The notes beneath the pieces are model-generated. The model did no database searches. It was given only the letters and a program-made list of their open reading frames with translations, and had not been told where the DNA came from. A program made the position numbers and the translations under genes. Shown in pieces: positions 52,254-58,636 of a DNA stretch of 58,636 nucleotides; position 1 is the stretch's first letter; each line of letters starts with the position of its first letter. Source of the DNA: Peribacillus frigoritolerans (GTDB lineage: Bacteria; Bacillota; Bacilli; Bacillales; Bacillaceae). The stretch covers positions 1-58,636 of the forward strand of contig NZ_SMZY01000008.1 of the NCBI RefSeq assembly GCF_004358755.1. Direction: 5' to 3'.

Positions 52254-52282
52254 TTGACAATGTTGCCTGAACGTTATAATAT
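52254..52282 (+). promoter_or_regulatory. Sigma-A promoter of rplM-rpsI
   Basis: TTGACA (52254-52259), 17-base spacer, TAATAT (52277-52282); an overlapping TATAAT (52275-52280) is 15 bases away. Strong promoter. Confidence 0.85.
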
Positions 52283-52295
52283 ATCATATGGTATG

Positions 52296-52349
52296 TATTT
52301 CAACCCCACAAATAAAGCCCCGGAAGAGTTTAATTTGTGTTTTGAAATA
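52296..52349 (+). promoter_or_regulatory. L13 leader RNA
   Basis: Stacked stems: TATTTCAA (52296-52303) with TTGAAATA (52342-52349), and CACAAAT (52307-52313) with ATTTGTG (52333-52339), enclosing AAAGCCCCGGAAGAGTTTA. This is the L13 leader structure known upstream of rplM in Firmicutes, presumed autoregulation by L13. Confidence 0.88.
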
Positions 52350-52395
52350 GAATGATTAAATTTTAACAACTGAAAGATATTTAGGAGGGAAAAAC

Positions 52396-52833
52396 ATGCG
52401 TACAACATATATGGCGAAAGCAACTGAAGTTGAACGTAAATGGTTCGTAGTAGATGCGGCCGGCAAAACTTTAGGTCGTCTTGCTAGCGAAGTAGCATCT
52501 GTACTTCGTGGAAAACACAAACCAACTTACACACCACATGTAGACACTGGTGATCATGTGATCATCATCAATGCAGCACAAATCGAACTTACTGGTAAAA
52601 AATTGACTGACAAGATTTACTACCGTCACAGCCAATTCCCAGGCGGTTTGAAATCAAGAACAGCTCTTGAAATGCGTACAAACTACTCTGAGAAAATGCT
52701 TGAATTAGCAATTCGCGGAATGCTTCCTAAAGGTTCATTAGGACGTCAAATGTACAAAAAATTACATGTATATGCTGGCAACGAACATCCACATCAAGCA
52801 CAACAACCAGAAGTTTACGAACTTCGCGGTTAA
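52396..52833 (+). CDS. rplM: Ribosomal protein L13
   Basis: 145 residues. It begins [21 protein letters not shown] and contains [20 protein letters not shown] and [16 protein letters not shown]. Ribosome site TAGGAGGGAAA (52381-52391). Preceded by its leader. Confidence 0.98.
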   Translation: MRTTYMAKATEVERKWFVVDAAGKTLGRLASEVASVLRGKHKPTYTPHVDTGDHVIIINAAQIELTGKKLTDKIYYRHSQFPGGLKSRTALEMRTNYSEKMLELAIRGMLPKGSLGRQMYKKLHVYAGNEHPHQAQQPEVYELRG

Positions 52834-52853
52834 TTATTAAGGAGGTTATTAAT

Positions 52854-53246
52854 TTGGCACAGGTTCAATATTACGGTACTGGCCGTCGTAAAAGTTCAGT
52901 AGCGCGTGTTCGTCTGGTTCCAGGCGAAGGCCGTATTGTTATCAACGATCGTGAAGTAAAAGATTATATCCCATTCGCAGCTTTAATCGAAGATATTAAA
53001 CAACCATTAAACTTAACTGAAACAACTGGAAGCTATGATGTTTTAGTTAGCGTTAACGGCGGTGGATTTGCTGGTCAAGCTGGCGCAATCCGTCATGGTA
53101 TCTCTCGTGCATTATTAGAAGCTGACCCAGAATACCGCGGCACTTTAAAGCGCGCTGGTCTTCTAACTCGTGACTCTCGTATGAAAGAACGTAAAAAATA
53201 CGGTCTTAAAGGCGCTCGTCGTGCACCTCAGTTCTCAAAACGTTAA
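52854..53246 (+). CDS. rpsI: Ribosomal protein S9
   Basis: 130 residues; its C-terminal tail reaches the P-site tRNA. It contains [19 protein letters not shown] and ends [20 protein letters not shown] start at 52854 after AAGGAGGTT (52839-52847). Confidence 0.98.
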   Translation: MAQVQYYGTGRRKSSVARVRLVPGEGRIVINDREVKDYIPFAALIEDIKQPLNLTETTGSYDVLVSVNGGGFAGQAGAIRHGISRALLEADPEYRGTLKRAGLLTRDSRMKERKKYGLKGARRAPQFSKR

Positions 53247-53255
53247 TTCGTTTTC

Positions 53256-53288
53256 AAAACCACAACATTATGTTGTGGTTTTTTTGTT
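53256..53288 (+). terminator. Terminator after rpsI
   Basis: A 12-bp stem (53256-53267 with 53271-53282, core ACCACAACA/TGTTGTGGT), loop TTA, followed by TTTT. Confidence 0.95.
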
Positions 53289-53382
53289 GTCTAAAATCAG
53301 CTGTTCTCCCACCTGAGATTTGAAAACTTTACCGCGTATGATAAAAATGCACAGTAGGAAAATAGAGTGAGGGGGCATTTAC

Positions 53383-53829
53383 ATGATGGAAAATATCACT
53401 TCACTTTCAGATAAAAGAAGAGAGAAGCAAATCAATTATGAACGAAGTATACTTAAGGACCTTACGTTAACTCAGCTGAAAACGAAAGCTTACGAGTGCT
53501 TTGGTGTTTTTATGCATTCCGGTAAGTTTGACTACTCAGCTATAGAGGATGGCTGCATTGATTTTTCCATAGAGGCCTATTTGCTTGGTGCAAGCTACAG
53601 CAGGTTTGGTTTTTTTGGAGAAACCATGCAGACTGTGAATCACAGATCGAGACGGGAAGAAAAACTGCTTGTTGACCAGCTGTTTGACTACATGCTGATA
53701 TGGGGAAACCCTGGCGAAAATGATTTCAAAAACGAATCGATTTACTATGCTTGTGAGTTTTTAATTCATTTGTGGTGGTCTGAGGGATTTGAAAAAGGAG
53801 AAAAACGGCTGAAGCTTCGTCTTCATTAA
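53383..53829 (+). CDS. ybaK: YbaK-like protein (DUF2521)
   Basis: 148 residues, function unknown. It resembles B. subtilis YbaK in length and in the segment DGCIDFSIEAYLLG, then GFFGETMQ and the C-terminal WWSEGFEKGEKRLKLRLH. No signal peptide or membrane helix; probably a soluble helical cytoplasmic protein. The start is ATGATG at 53383/53386 after GAGGGGGCA (53369-53377). A weak promoter (TTGAAA 53320-53325, 16-base spacer, TAAAAA) precedes it. In B. subtilis a methyltransferase gene, ybaJ, lies before ybaK; it is absent here. Confidence 0.8.
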   Translation: MMENITSLSDKRREKQINYERSILKDLTLTQLKTKAYECFGVFMHSGKFDYSAIEDGCIDFSIEAYLLGASYSRFGFFGETMQTVNHRSRREEKLLVDQLFDYMLIWGNPGENDFKNESIYYACEFLIHLWWSEGFEKGEKRLKLRLH

Positions 53830-53844
53830 TAATCGGATAACTTA

Positions 53845-53873
53845 TCATATTTCCTGCTGGTTCGCCATATAGT
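53845..53873 (+). promoter_or_regulatory. Sigma-E promoter of cwlD
   Basis: TCATATT (53845-53851), 14-base spacer, CATATAGT (53866-53873). This fits the sigma-E pattern (kmATATT, 14 bases, CATACAnT) with two -10 deviations, and agrees with mother-cell expression of cwlD in B. subtilis. Confidence 0.75.
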
Positions 53874-53900
53874 GTTAAAGGACGAGCAGGAGGGGAAAAA

Positions 53901-54614
53901 ATGAGAAGAAAGCTAAGATGGTTTGGCTTCGGTGCTGGTTTTATTTTATTACTCCTATTATTTCAGTTTCAATTTGGTAACGACAGCTCCTGGAAATCGT
54001 GGAATTTGCCTTTGACGGGAAAAGTGATTTACATAGACCCGGGCCACGGAGGACCAGACGGAGGGGCCGTAGGAAAAGAACATCTTGAGAAAGATATCGC
54101 ACTTTCCATATCCAAGCAGATAAGAGACTACCTTCAAGAACAGGGAGCATTAGTCCTTCTGACCCGTGAAACGGATACAGATCTTGCTGAAAAGGATACA
54201 AAAGGATATTCAAAGAGAAAAGGACAGGATTTGAGAAAAAGACTTCACATGATTAATGATTCCGAAGCAGACTTGTATTTGAGTATTCACTTGAATGCCA
54301 TTCCTTCTAATGAGTGGAGCGGAGCCCAGACTTTTTATCATTCTAAAATGAAAGAGAATGAAAAGGTGGCAAAATTCATTCAAGATGAATTAAGAAGGAA
54401 TTTAGAGAATACAGACAGAAAAGCAAAACAAATGAACACAATCTACTTAATGAAACACATTGATAAACCAGGTGCATTAGTAGAAGTAGGTTTCTTATCT
54501 AACCCGGAAGAGGCCAGGCTTCTTGGGATGGAAGAATACCAGGACAAAGTGGCTGCTTCCATTTATAATGGCATCTTAAGATATATGACACACGAAAAAA
54601 ATCCTCCTGAGTGA
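53901..54614 (+). CDS. cwlD: CwlD, sporulation N-acetylmuramoyl-L-alanine amidase
   Basis: 237 residues; Amidase_3 family. It strips peptides from muramic acid so that muramic-delta-lactam can form in spore cortex. An N-terminal signal-anchor helix (about 11-24) is followed by a zinc amidase domain: DPGHGGPDGG (zinc His49), HLEKDIAL (Glu63), SIHLNA (His) and VEVGFLSN (catalytic Glu). Ribosome site CAGGAGGGG (53887-53895). It fits with pdaB downstream, another sporulation cell-wall gene. Confidence 0.95.
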   Translation: MRRKLRWFGFGAGFILLLLLFQFQFGNDSSWKSWNLPLTGKVIYIDPGHGGPDGGAVGKEHLEKDIALSISKQIRDYLQEQGALVLLTRETDTDLAEKDTKGYSKRKGQDLRKRLHMINDSEADLYLSIHLNAIPSNEWSGAQTFYHSKMKENEKVAKFIQDELRRNLENTDRKAKQMNTIYLMKHIDKPGALVEVGFLSNPEEARLLGMEEYQDKVAASIYNGILRYMTHEKNPPE

Positions 54615-54625
54615 AGGGTTTTTTT
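54595..54625 (+). terminator. Terminator overlapping the cwlD end
   Basis: A-rich arm ending in TCCT (54595-54605) pairs with AGGGTTTTTTT (54615-54625) through about 11 pairs including one G-U. The stem includes the last cwlD codons. Confidence 0.75.
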
Positions 54626-54680
54626 GTTTTCTGCTTCATTCTCTGGCCGGAATGTGTGATACCTCTTTTTTGTCTATATA

Positions 54681-54689
54681 TGTTATACT
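54681..54689 (+). promoter_or_regulatory. Candidate extended -10 promoter of salA
   Basis: TGT-TATACT (54681-54689), 32 bases before the salA ATG; no convincing -35. Confidence 0.4.
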
Positions 54690-54721
54690 GATGTAAACGA
54701 ATACAACAAAGGGTGGTTATC

Positions 54722-55780
54722 ATGCTGAATGAGGAAACAGCTCGTAAAATTGTCGGGAATTTAGAAGAACCTTATTTACATAGAACATTAGAAGAATTAA
54801 ATGCAATTGAAGAAGTTTCCATAAAAGAAGAGAAAAATCATATTAGCATGAAAGTGGCGATTGCAAAAACAGGTACATCTGAACAAATGCAGCTGCAGCA
54901 GGAAATCGTTGCTAAACTGAAAGAAACAGGGGCTGCAACAGTGGGTCTCCGTTTCACTGAGCTACCTCAAGAAGTCATCGCCAAATATCAAACTACAAAG
55001 TCTGAAGATCCTTCATTGCTATCAAACGGAAAGCAGCCGACGTTTATTGCAATTGCAAGCGGAAAAGGCGGAGTTGGAAAGTCTACCGTATCAGTAAATT
55101 TAGCAGTAGCACTCGCTCGCTTAGGCAAGAAAGTCGGTTTGATTGATGCCGATATTTATGGATTCAGTGTGCCTGATATGATGGGAATTACAAAAAGACC
55201 GGTTGTAAGGGGAGAGAGAATCATCCCTGTTGAGCGGTTCGGTGTACAAGTTATCTCTATGGGCTTTTTCGTTGAAGATAATGCTCCGGTCATATGGAGA
55301 GGACCTATGCTTGGTAAAATGCTCAACAACTTCTTTCAGGAAGTAGAATGGGGAGACCTGGATTACCTGCTGCTTGATCTGCCTCCTGGTACTGGAGACG
55401 TTGCGCTCGATGTCCATGCCATGCTGCCGTCTTGTAAGGAAATCATCGTGACGACTCCTCATCCGACAGCTGCATTTGTAGCGGCAAGAGCGGGTGCTAT
55501 GGCTCTTAGAACAGAGCATGAAGTAATCGGAGTAGTCGAAAATATGTCTTACTTTGAAAGCAAGCTCACAGGAGAAAAAGAATATGTATTTGGCAAAGGC
55601 GGAGGAGAAAAGCTTGCACGTGAACTTGATGTGCCGGTCCTTGGAAATATTCCGCTGCAGCAGCCGGACTGGAACGAGGAAGACTTTGCTCCATCTGTTT
55701 ACGCGAAAGATCACCCTACAGGTGAGATTTACTTGGGGATTGCCAAAAAGGTTACAGAACTTGTGCCTGTAAGTGTATAA
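54722..55780 (+). CDS. salA: SalA/Mrp, P-loop ATPase
   Basis: 352 residues. An N-terminal MIP18/DUF59 domain (about 1-85) is followed by a MinD/Mrp ATPase with deviant Walker A GKGGVGKST (114-122), DADIYGFSVPDMMG and LPPGTGD. Mrp proteins act in Fe-S cluster handling; B. subtilis SalA is reported to repress scoC and so derepress exoproteases. ATG 54722 follows GGGTGG (54711-54716); the frame opening at 54713 starts inside that site. It ends at a bidirectional terminator with gerD. Confidence 0.94.
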   Translation: MLNEETARKIVGNLEEPYLHRTLEELNAIEEVSIKEEKNHISMKVAIAKTGTSEQMQLQQEIVAKLKETGAATVGLRFTELPQEVIAKYQTTKSEDPSLLSNGKQPTFIAIASGKGGVGKSTVSVNLAVALARLGKKVGLIDADIYGFSVPDMMGITKRPVVRGERIIPVERFGVQVISMGFFVEDNAPVIWRGPMLGKMLNNFFQEVEWGDLDYLLLDLPPGTGDVALDVHAMLPSCKEIIVTTPHPTAAFVAARAGAMALRTEHEVIGVVENMSYFESKLTGEKEYVFGKGGGEKLARELDVPVLGNIPLQQPDWNEEDFAPSVYAKDHPTGEIYLGIAKKVTELVPVSV

Positions 55781-55782
55781 AG

Positions 55783-55810
55783 GAAAAGCGCCAAGTGATT
55801 GGCGCTTTTC
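55783..55810. terminator. Bidirectional terminator between salA and gerD
   Basis: GAAAAGCGCCAA (55783-55794) pairs perfectly with TTGGCGCTTTTC (55799-55810), loop GTGA. A/T tails on both sides let it serve both convergent genes. Confidence 0.93.
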
Positions 55811-55832
55811 TCTTTTATTTAATGGCGGATTA

Positions 55833-56480
55833 TTACCCGCCCGACCCAGTTTCATTTTGTCCGCCTTGCTCTGATTGCTGTCCGCCGCTTTCACCGCCGC
55901 CTGAGCTTCCTCCGCTGCCGCCTTGCTGATTCATTTCTTCTGCAGCCTTAAGGAGGGTTTCTTCCATCTTTGTTTTGAAAAGCGGGCTATTAATCGTTTC
56001 TGTAATGACTTGCTGAAGATGTTTTCGGAATTCTTGGCTTTGAAGCACTTTTACCGTTTGTTTTTCCATTTCAGGATTCTCGAGAACGCCAATAAGCATT
56101 TCTTGATACTCAGGGTCTTTCATTAATCCTTTAATGACTTTTTCATGCTCTGTCTGCAGGCTTTTGGCGAAGCTTTCACTGAACTTTGGATCTTCAAAGG
56201 TTTTTTTCCAGAATTCCGCGCCTTTTTCAGATGTCAGTGTTTTTGAAATGGTATCTGAAACAACCTTTTGATCCATAATCAAATTTTGCTTCATGTCATC
56301 ATTTTTCAAAATTTCCTGTATTGCTTTTTTTCCATCATCGGTCTTTAGTATATCAACAACCATCTTTTTTGTTTCTTCATAATCAAGTTGTCCTGCAGGC
56401 TGATCCTTTGGTGAACAGCTTGCAAGGAAGGAACATATGGCTATTAGCGATAATAATGAGAGCAACCTTCGCTTATTCAT
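55833..56480 (-). CDS. gerD: GerD, spore germination lipoprotein
   Basis: Clusters nutrient germinant receptors in the spore inner membrane; 215 residues. A lipoprotein signal peptide ends in the lipobox LASC with lipidated Cys22. The body is highly helical and charged (about 30-185). The last 29 residues are a Gly/Ser/Gln-rich low-complexity tail. Ribosome site AAAGGAGC on the minus strand near 56491-56498. It is transcribed opposite to its neighbours. By family knowledge it is under sigma-G; the upstream sequence shows only a weak candidate. Confidence 0.94.
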   Translation of the reverse strand: MNKRRLLSLLSLIAICSFLASCSPKDQPAGQLDYEETKKMVVDILKTDDGKKAIQEILKNDDMKQNLIMDQKVVSDTISKTLTSEKGAEFWKKTFEDPKFSESFAKSLQTEHEKVIKGLMKDPEYQEMLIGVLENPEMEKQTVKVLQSQEFRKHLQQVITETINSPLFKTKMEETLLKAAEEMNQQGGSGGSSGGGESGGQQSEQGGQNETGSGG

Positions 56481-56622
56481 GTATGCAAAGCTCCTTTCAT
56501 AATCAAGTTGCTTATTTTTAATATGAATTATCTAGAGGTTTTTATACTGGGAATTAAAATAGCTTTTTCAGAAAGACATTGGTAAAATTTCATGAGTAGA
56601 TTACATATTGGGGGAAACTGCA

Positions 56623-57228
56623 TTGAACAGTAGAAATTGGGTTCGTTTGTTTTTGACGACTCTGCTTGTCGGAGGCATCAGCACAAGCATCGTCGGCTTT
56701 GCGTTAAGATGGGGAGATTATCAGAAATTTTTTATCTCTTTTGATCTTGTTGAAATCCTCTCCATTTTATTTTGGCTGATTGGTGTTGGTTTTATTTTCA
56801 GTATTATTAGCCAAATGGGCTTTTTTGCGTACTTAACGATCCATCGCTTTGGTCTGGGCATATTCAAAACAGCAGCTTTATGGAATGCCATTCAAATCGT
56901 GCTGATTTTGTTCGTGGTGTTTGATTTGATTTATTTCCGCTATCAGCTGTTCGCAGCAGAAGGCGAATCGATTCTGTCATATATACTGCTTGCATTATTC
57001 ATTGTTATTTTTGGTCTGGCTGTAGCTTACATCAAAATGCAGCAAACCAATAAAAGGGCTTTCATCCCGGCTTTGTTCTTTATGATTGTCGTTACTTCTG
57101 TCGAGTGGGTCCCTGCTCTCCGCGTAAATGAGGGAGACTGGCTGTATCTCATGCTCATTCCGCTTCTCATCTGCAATGCGTACCAGCTATTATTATTAAC
57201 GAAATACTCTCAAAGCCCAAAAAGCTAA
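56623..57228 (+). CDS. kbaA: KbaA, KinB-pathway activation membrane protein
   Basis: 201 residues; promotes sporulation signalling through KinB. About six hydrophobic helices (near 8-28, 44-66, 82-105, 117-138, 145-165, 172-192). I chose TTG 56623 (MNSRNWVRLF), eight bases after GGGGG (56610-56614). The upstream TTG 56608 would place that site inside the coding region. The stop codon is inside the downstream terminator stem. Confidence 0.92.
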   Translation: MNSRNWVRLFLTTLLVGGISTSIVGFALRWGDYQKFFISFDLVEILSILFWLIGVGFIFSIISQMGFFAYLTIHRFGLGIFKTAALWNAIQIVLILFVVFDLIYFRYQLFAAEGESILSYILLALFIVIFGLAVAYIKMQQTNKRAFIPALFFMIVVTSVEWVPALRVNEGDWLYLMLIPLLICNAYQLLLLTKYSQSPKS

Positions 57229-57250
57229 GCCCATGTGAGCTTAGCTTTTT
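57219..57250. terminator. Bidirectional terminator between kbaA and pdaB
   Basis: AAAAAGCTAAGC (57219-57230) pairs with GCTTAGCTTTTT (57239-57250), loop of eight bases. It carries the kbaA stop codon and serves both converging genes. Confidence 0.93.
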
Positions 57251-57258
57251 TATCATCT

Positions 57259-58023
57259 CTATTTAACTTCAGTTGTTTTTGCATTTCCATTAGCGATTAA
57301 TTCAGCAACCGATACATTCTGTAATCCTTTTTGCTTCAGACCATCAACAATCTGGGGAAGTGCTTTTTGTGTTTGCTTAGCGGAATCAGAAGCATGCAGC
57401 AGAATAATGTCTCCGCCCTGGATACTGTCATTGACGTTCTTAACAATTTCATTTACTCCTGGATTCGTCCAATCATCTGAGTCAACACTGTAGTGGACAA
57501 CCGTATAGCCATATCTTTCAGCTATAGTAAGAATTTCTTGATTGAAATTGCCTGTTGGAGGTCTGAGGAGTTTAATATCCTTCAGTCCGAGTTCATTAAA
57601 CACATCCTGTGCCATTAGAATGTCGCGGCGAACGTCCTCAGCCTCCAAAGAAGTATAATTTTTATAAGCATATCCCATGCTTCCAACCTGGTGTCCATCG
57701 TTTACAATTTGCTTCACGATTTCCGGATGACGCTCAGCCCATGCTGCAGAGAGGAAAAAGGTTGCGTTTGTAATGCCGTTTTGCTTCAATGTTTCAAGAA
57801 TGGGCTTTGCTTTCTCATCTCCCCAGCTGATATCAAAAGTTAATGAAACCTTATTCTCCTTTTCCTCACCTCTGAAAACGGCTTTAGGGCCATCTGCAGT
57901 TGAAAAAACAGGGAATTGCATGACGTTTTCTATATATAGTATCCCGGCTGTAAAAAGCGCAGCTATCACAATAATGATAAGTTGCTTGATCTTTTTAACA
58001 TGTAATACGTAAAAATTGTTCAC
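57259..58023 (-). CDS. pdaB: PdaB, polysaccharide-deacetylase-like sporulation protein
   Basis: Needed to keep spores stable late in sporulation in B. subtilis; 254 residues with the chosen start. One N-terminal membrane helix (about 14-32), then a NodB-homology domain with [30 protein letters not shown] and LLHAS. The usual TFDDG and H-x3-H metal motifs are altered, as in B. subtilis PdaB. I chose GTG at 58023, nine bases after GGGACGGGG (58033-58041, minus strand), giving the B. subtilis length; an ATG at 58029 is also possible. Confidence 0.93.
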   Translation of the reverse strand: MNNFYVLHVKKIKQLIIIVIAALFTAGILYIENVMQFPVFSTADGPKAVFRGEEKENKVSLTFDISWGDEKAKPILETLKQNGITNATFFLSAAWAERHPEIVKQIVNDGHQVGSMGYAYKNYTSLEAEDVRRDILMAQDVFNELGLKDIKLLRPPTGNFNQEILTIAERYGYTVVHYSVDSDDWTNPGVNEIVKNVNDSIQGGDIILLHASDSAKQTQKALPQIVDGLKQKGLQNVSVAELIANGNAKTTEVK

Positions 58024-58056
58024 CCTCATCAACCCCGTCCCAATGTTCTTGTCTCA

Positions 58057-58084
58057 TATGTATGCCAAGCTGTTAATAATATGA
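58057..58084 (-). promoter_or_regulatory. Sigma-E-like promoter of pdaB
   Basis: On the minus strand: TCATATT (58084-58078), 13-base spacer, CATACATA (58064-58057). Close to the sigma-E consensus with a one-base short spacer; it agrees with known mother-cell expression of pdaB. Confidence 0.6.
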
Positions 58085-58143
58085 TTAGAAAAATACAGCT
58101 TGTGCAATAATGATAAAACTTAGGCATCTTAGAGGAGGATCAT

Positions 58144-58356
58144 ATGTCAAAAGGATTCATTTTTAATGATAAAGAAGCACAGGAAATGGAGCTGCTGGTT
58201 GAGCAGGAATTATCCATTATCAGCAACATACTGATCGATGAAAATTTGACGTTCGTTCAAAAAAGGTCTCTTTTAGAAAAAAGAGAACTCCTTAGCAATT
58301 TATATAAAATTATCAGCGGGAAATTTGATCAGCATTTTAATAAAAATATTAAATGA
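58144..58356 (+). CDS. Small protein of unknown function, 70 residues
   Basis: I do not recognise this protein. It is predicted entirely helical and charged, with the pattern ELLVEQELSIISNILIDENL then QKRSLLEKRELL; no cysteines, signal peptide or membrane helix. ATG 58144 follows AGAGGAGGAT (58131-58140), an excellent ribosome site at proper spacing, which is the main argument that it is real. No clear terminator separates it from the rRNA promoters downstream. It resembles small Bacillus sporulation or regulatory helix-turn proteins only in general character. Confidence 0.7.
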   Translation: MSKGFIFNDKEAQEMELLVEQELSIISNILIDENLTFVQKRSLLEKRELLSNLYKIISGKFDQHFNKNIK

Positions 58357-58362
58357 TTTCTA

Positions 58363-58391
58363 TTGACCATGGTTGGAATAGATGGTATATT
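58363..58391 (+). promoter_or_regulatory. rRNA operon promoter P1
   Basis: TTGACC (58363-58368), 17-base spacer, TATATT (58386-58391), seven bases after the small ORF. Confidence 0.75.
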
Positions 58392-58453
58392 ATTCTTCGT
58401 CGCTAAGAAACAATTTGAATTTGAAAGAACGAAAAAAATATTTCAAAAGGTTG

Positions 58454-58483
58454 TTGACACAGCGATAAAGACCATGTTAAATT
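58454..58483 (+). promoter_or_regulatory. rRNA operon promoter P2
   Basis: TTGACA (58454-58459), 18-base spacer, TAAATT (58478-58483); TTAAAT one base earlier gives 17. The A/T-rich upstream tract AAAAAAATATTTCAAAA resembles an UP element. Confidence 0.75.
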
Positions 58484-58512
58484 ATATAAGCCGTCACCAC
58501 TGATGGCGCAAA

Positions 58513-58526
58513 TGATCTTTGAAAAC
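58513..58526 (+). promoter_or_regulatory. rRNA leader boxA antitermination site
   Basis: TGATCTTTGAAAAC matches the boxA-type element before Bacillus 16S genes, where NusB-S10 (rpsJ product) loads for antitermination. Confidence 0.8.
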
Positions 58527-58594
58527 TAAACAAAACCAAAAGCGTACCAAACGTTTTAAATTTTTAAGTCAGCAACAAATTGAGTCACAAATTT

Positions 58595-58636
58595 TCTTCG
58601 GAGAGTTTGATCCTGGCTCAGGACGAACGCTGGCGG
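58595..58636 (+). rRNA. rrs: 16S ribosomal RNA, 5' fragment
   Basis: The conserved 5' end GGAGAGTTTGATCCTGGCTC begins at 58600; the sequence continues into GGACGAACGCTGGCGG and is cut by the window edge. The mature 5' end is placed by alignment of AGAGTTTGATC with position 8 of E. coli 16S. Confidence 0.96.

Noticed and set aside
55121-55894. 257-residue minus-strand ORF across salA and into gerD.
   Set aside because: It is antisense to clearly conserved salA codons, has no ribosome site and no familiar sequence.
56481-56545. Sigma-G promoter for gerD on the minus strand (TTCATA, 17 bases, GATTATG).
   Set aside because: Spacing is right but the -10 agrees poorly with CATnmTA; kept only as an expectation from the family.

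Overview
The window is a contiguous stretch of a low-GC Gram-positive chromosome from the family Bacillaceae. It is Bacillus-like and probably close to Bacillus sensu lato/Metabacillus; I cannot fix the genus from sequence reading alone. The gene order is almost exactly the rrn-ctsR ... pdaB-rrn block of Bacillus subtilis, and nearly every protein is recognisable. Start codons (ATG, GTG, TTG), strong AGGAGG-type ribosome sites, sigma-A, sigma-E and T-box elements, and sporulation genes (sigH, cwlD, gerD, kbaA, pdaB) all fit an endospore former.

Layout. (1) 1-157: 5S rRNA and terminator of an upstream rRNA operon. (2) 562-7796: heat-shock/protein-quality operon ctsR-mcsA-mcsB-clpC with a CtsR operator, then radA and disA (DNA repair, c-di-AMP). 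(3) 7992-15864: yacL, isoprenoid genes ispD-ispF, gltX, a cysteine T-box leader with cysE-cysS, then RNA processing genes mrnC, rlmB, rae1. (4) 15869-21132: sigH, rpmGB, secE, nusG, the L11-L1 and L10-L12 operons with leaders, and the methyltransferase ybxB. (5) 21129-33484: rpoB, rpoC, ybxF, rpsL, rpsG, fusA, tuf. (6) 33597-48865: the S10-spc-alpha ribosomal superoperon from rpsJ to rplQ, including secY, adk, map and infA. (7) 49007-53288: ecfA1-ecfA2-ecfT vitamin transporter core, truA, L13 leader, rplM, rpsI. (8) 53383-58356: sporulation and signalling genes ybaK, cwlD, salA, gerD, kbaA, pdaB and a 70-residue unknown ORF. (9) 58363-58636: tandem rRNA promoters, boxA and the first bases of a second 16S gene.

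All genes except gerD and pdaB run on the plus strand, in the same direction as the two flanking rRNA operons, as expected near a replication origin. The block joins transcription machinery, most ribosomal proteins, elongation factors, protein export and early sporulation control.

I found no mobile element, CRISPR array, tRNA gene or foreign island. The unusual material is in the non-coding gaps. The nusG start region has a Shine-Dalgarno 24 nt from the ATG, with a short hairpin in between. A hairpin/oligo-T lies just downstream of the nusG promoter. Several promoters overlap stem-loops (rpmGB, ybxF, tuf, rpsJ). The rpoB leader has a long-range stem followed by a T-rich run. Perfect hairpins lie before rpsS and rpoA. 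A small unrecognised ORF precedes the second rRNA operon.
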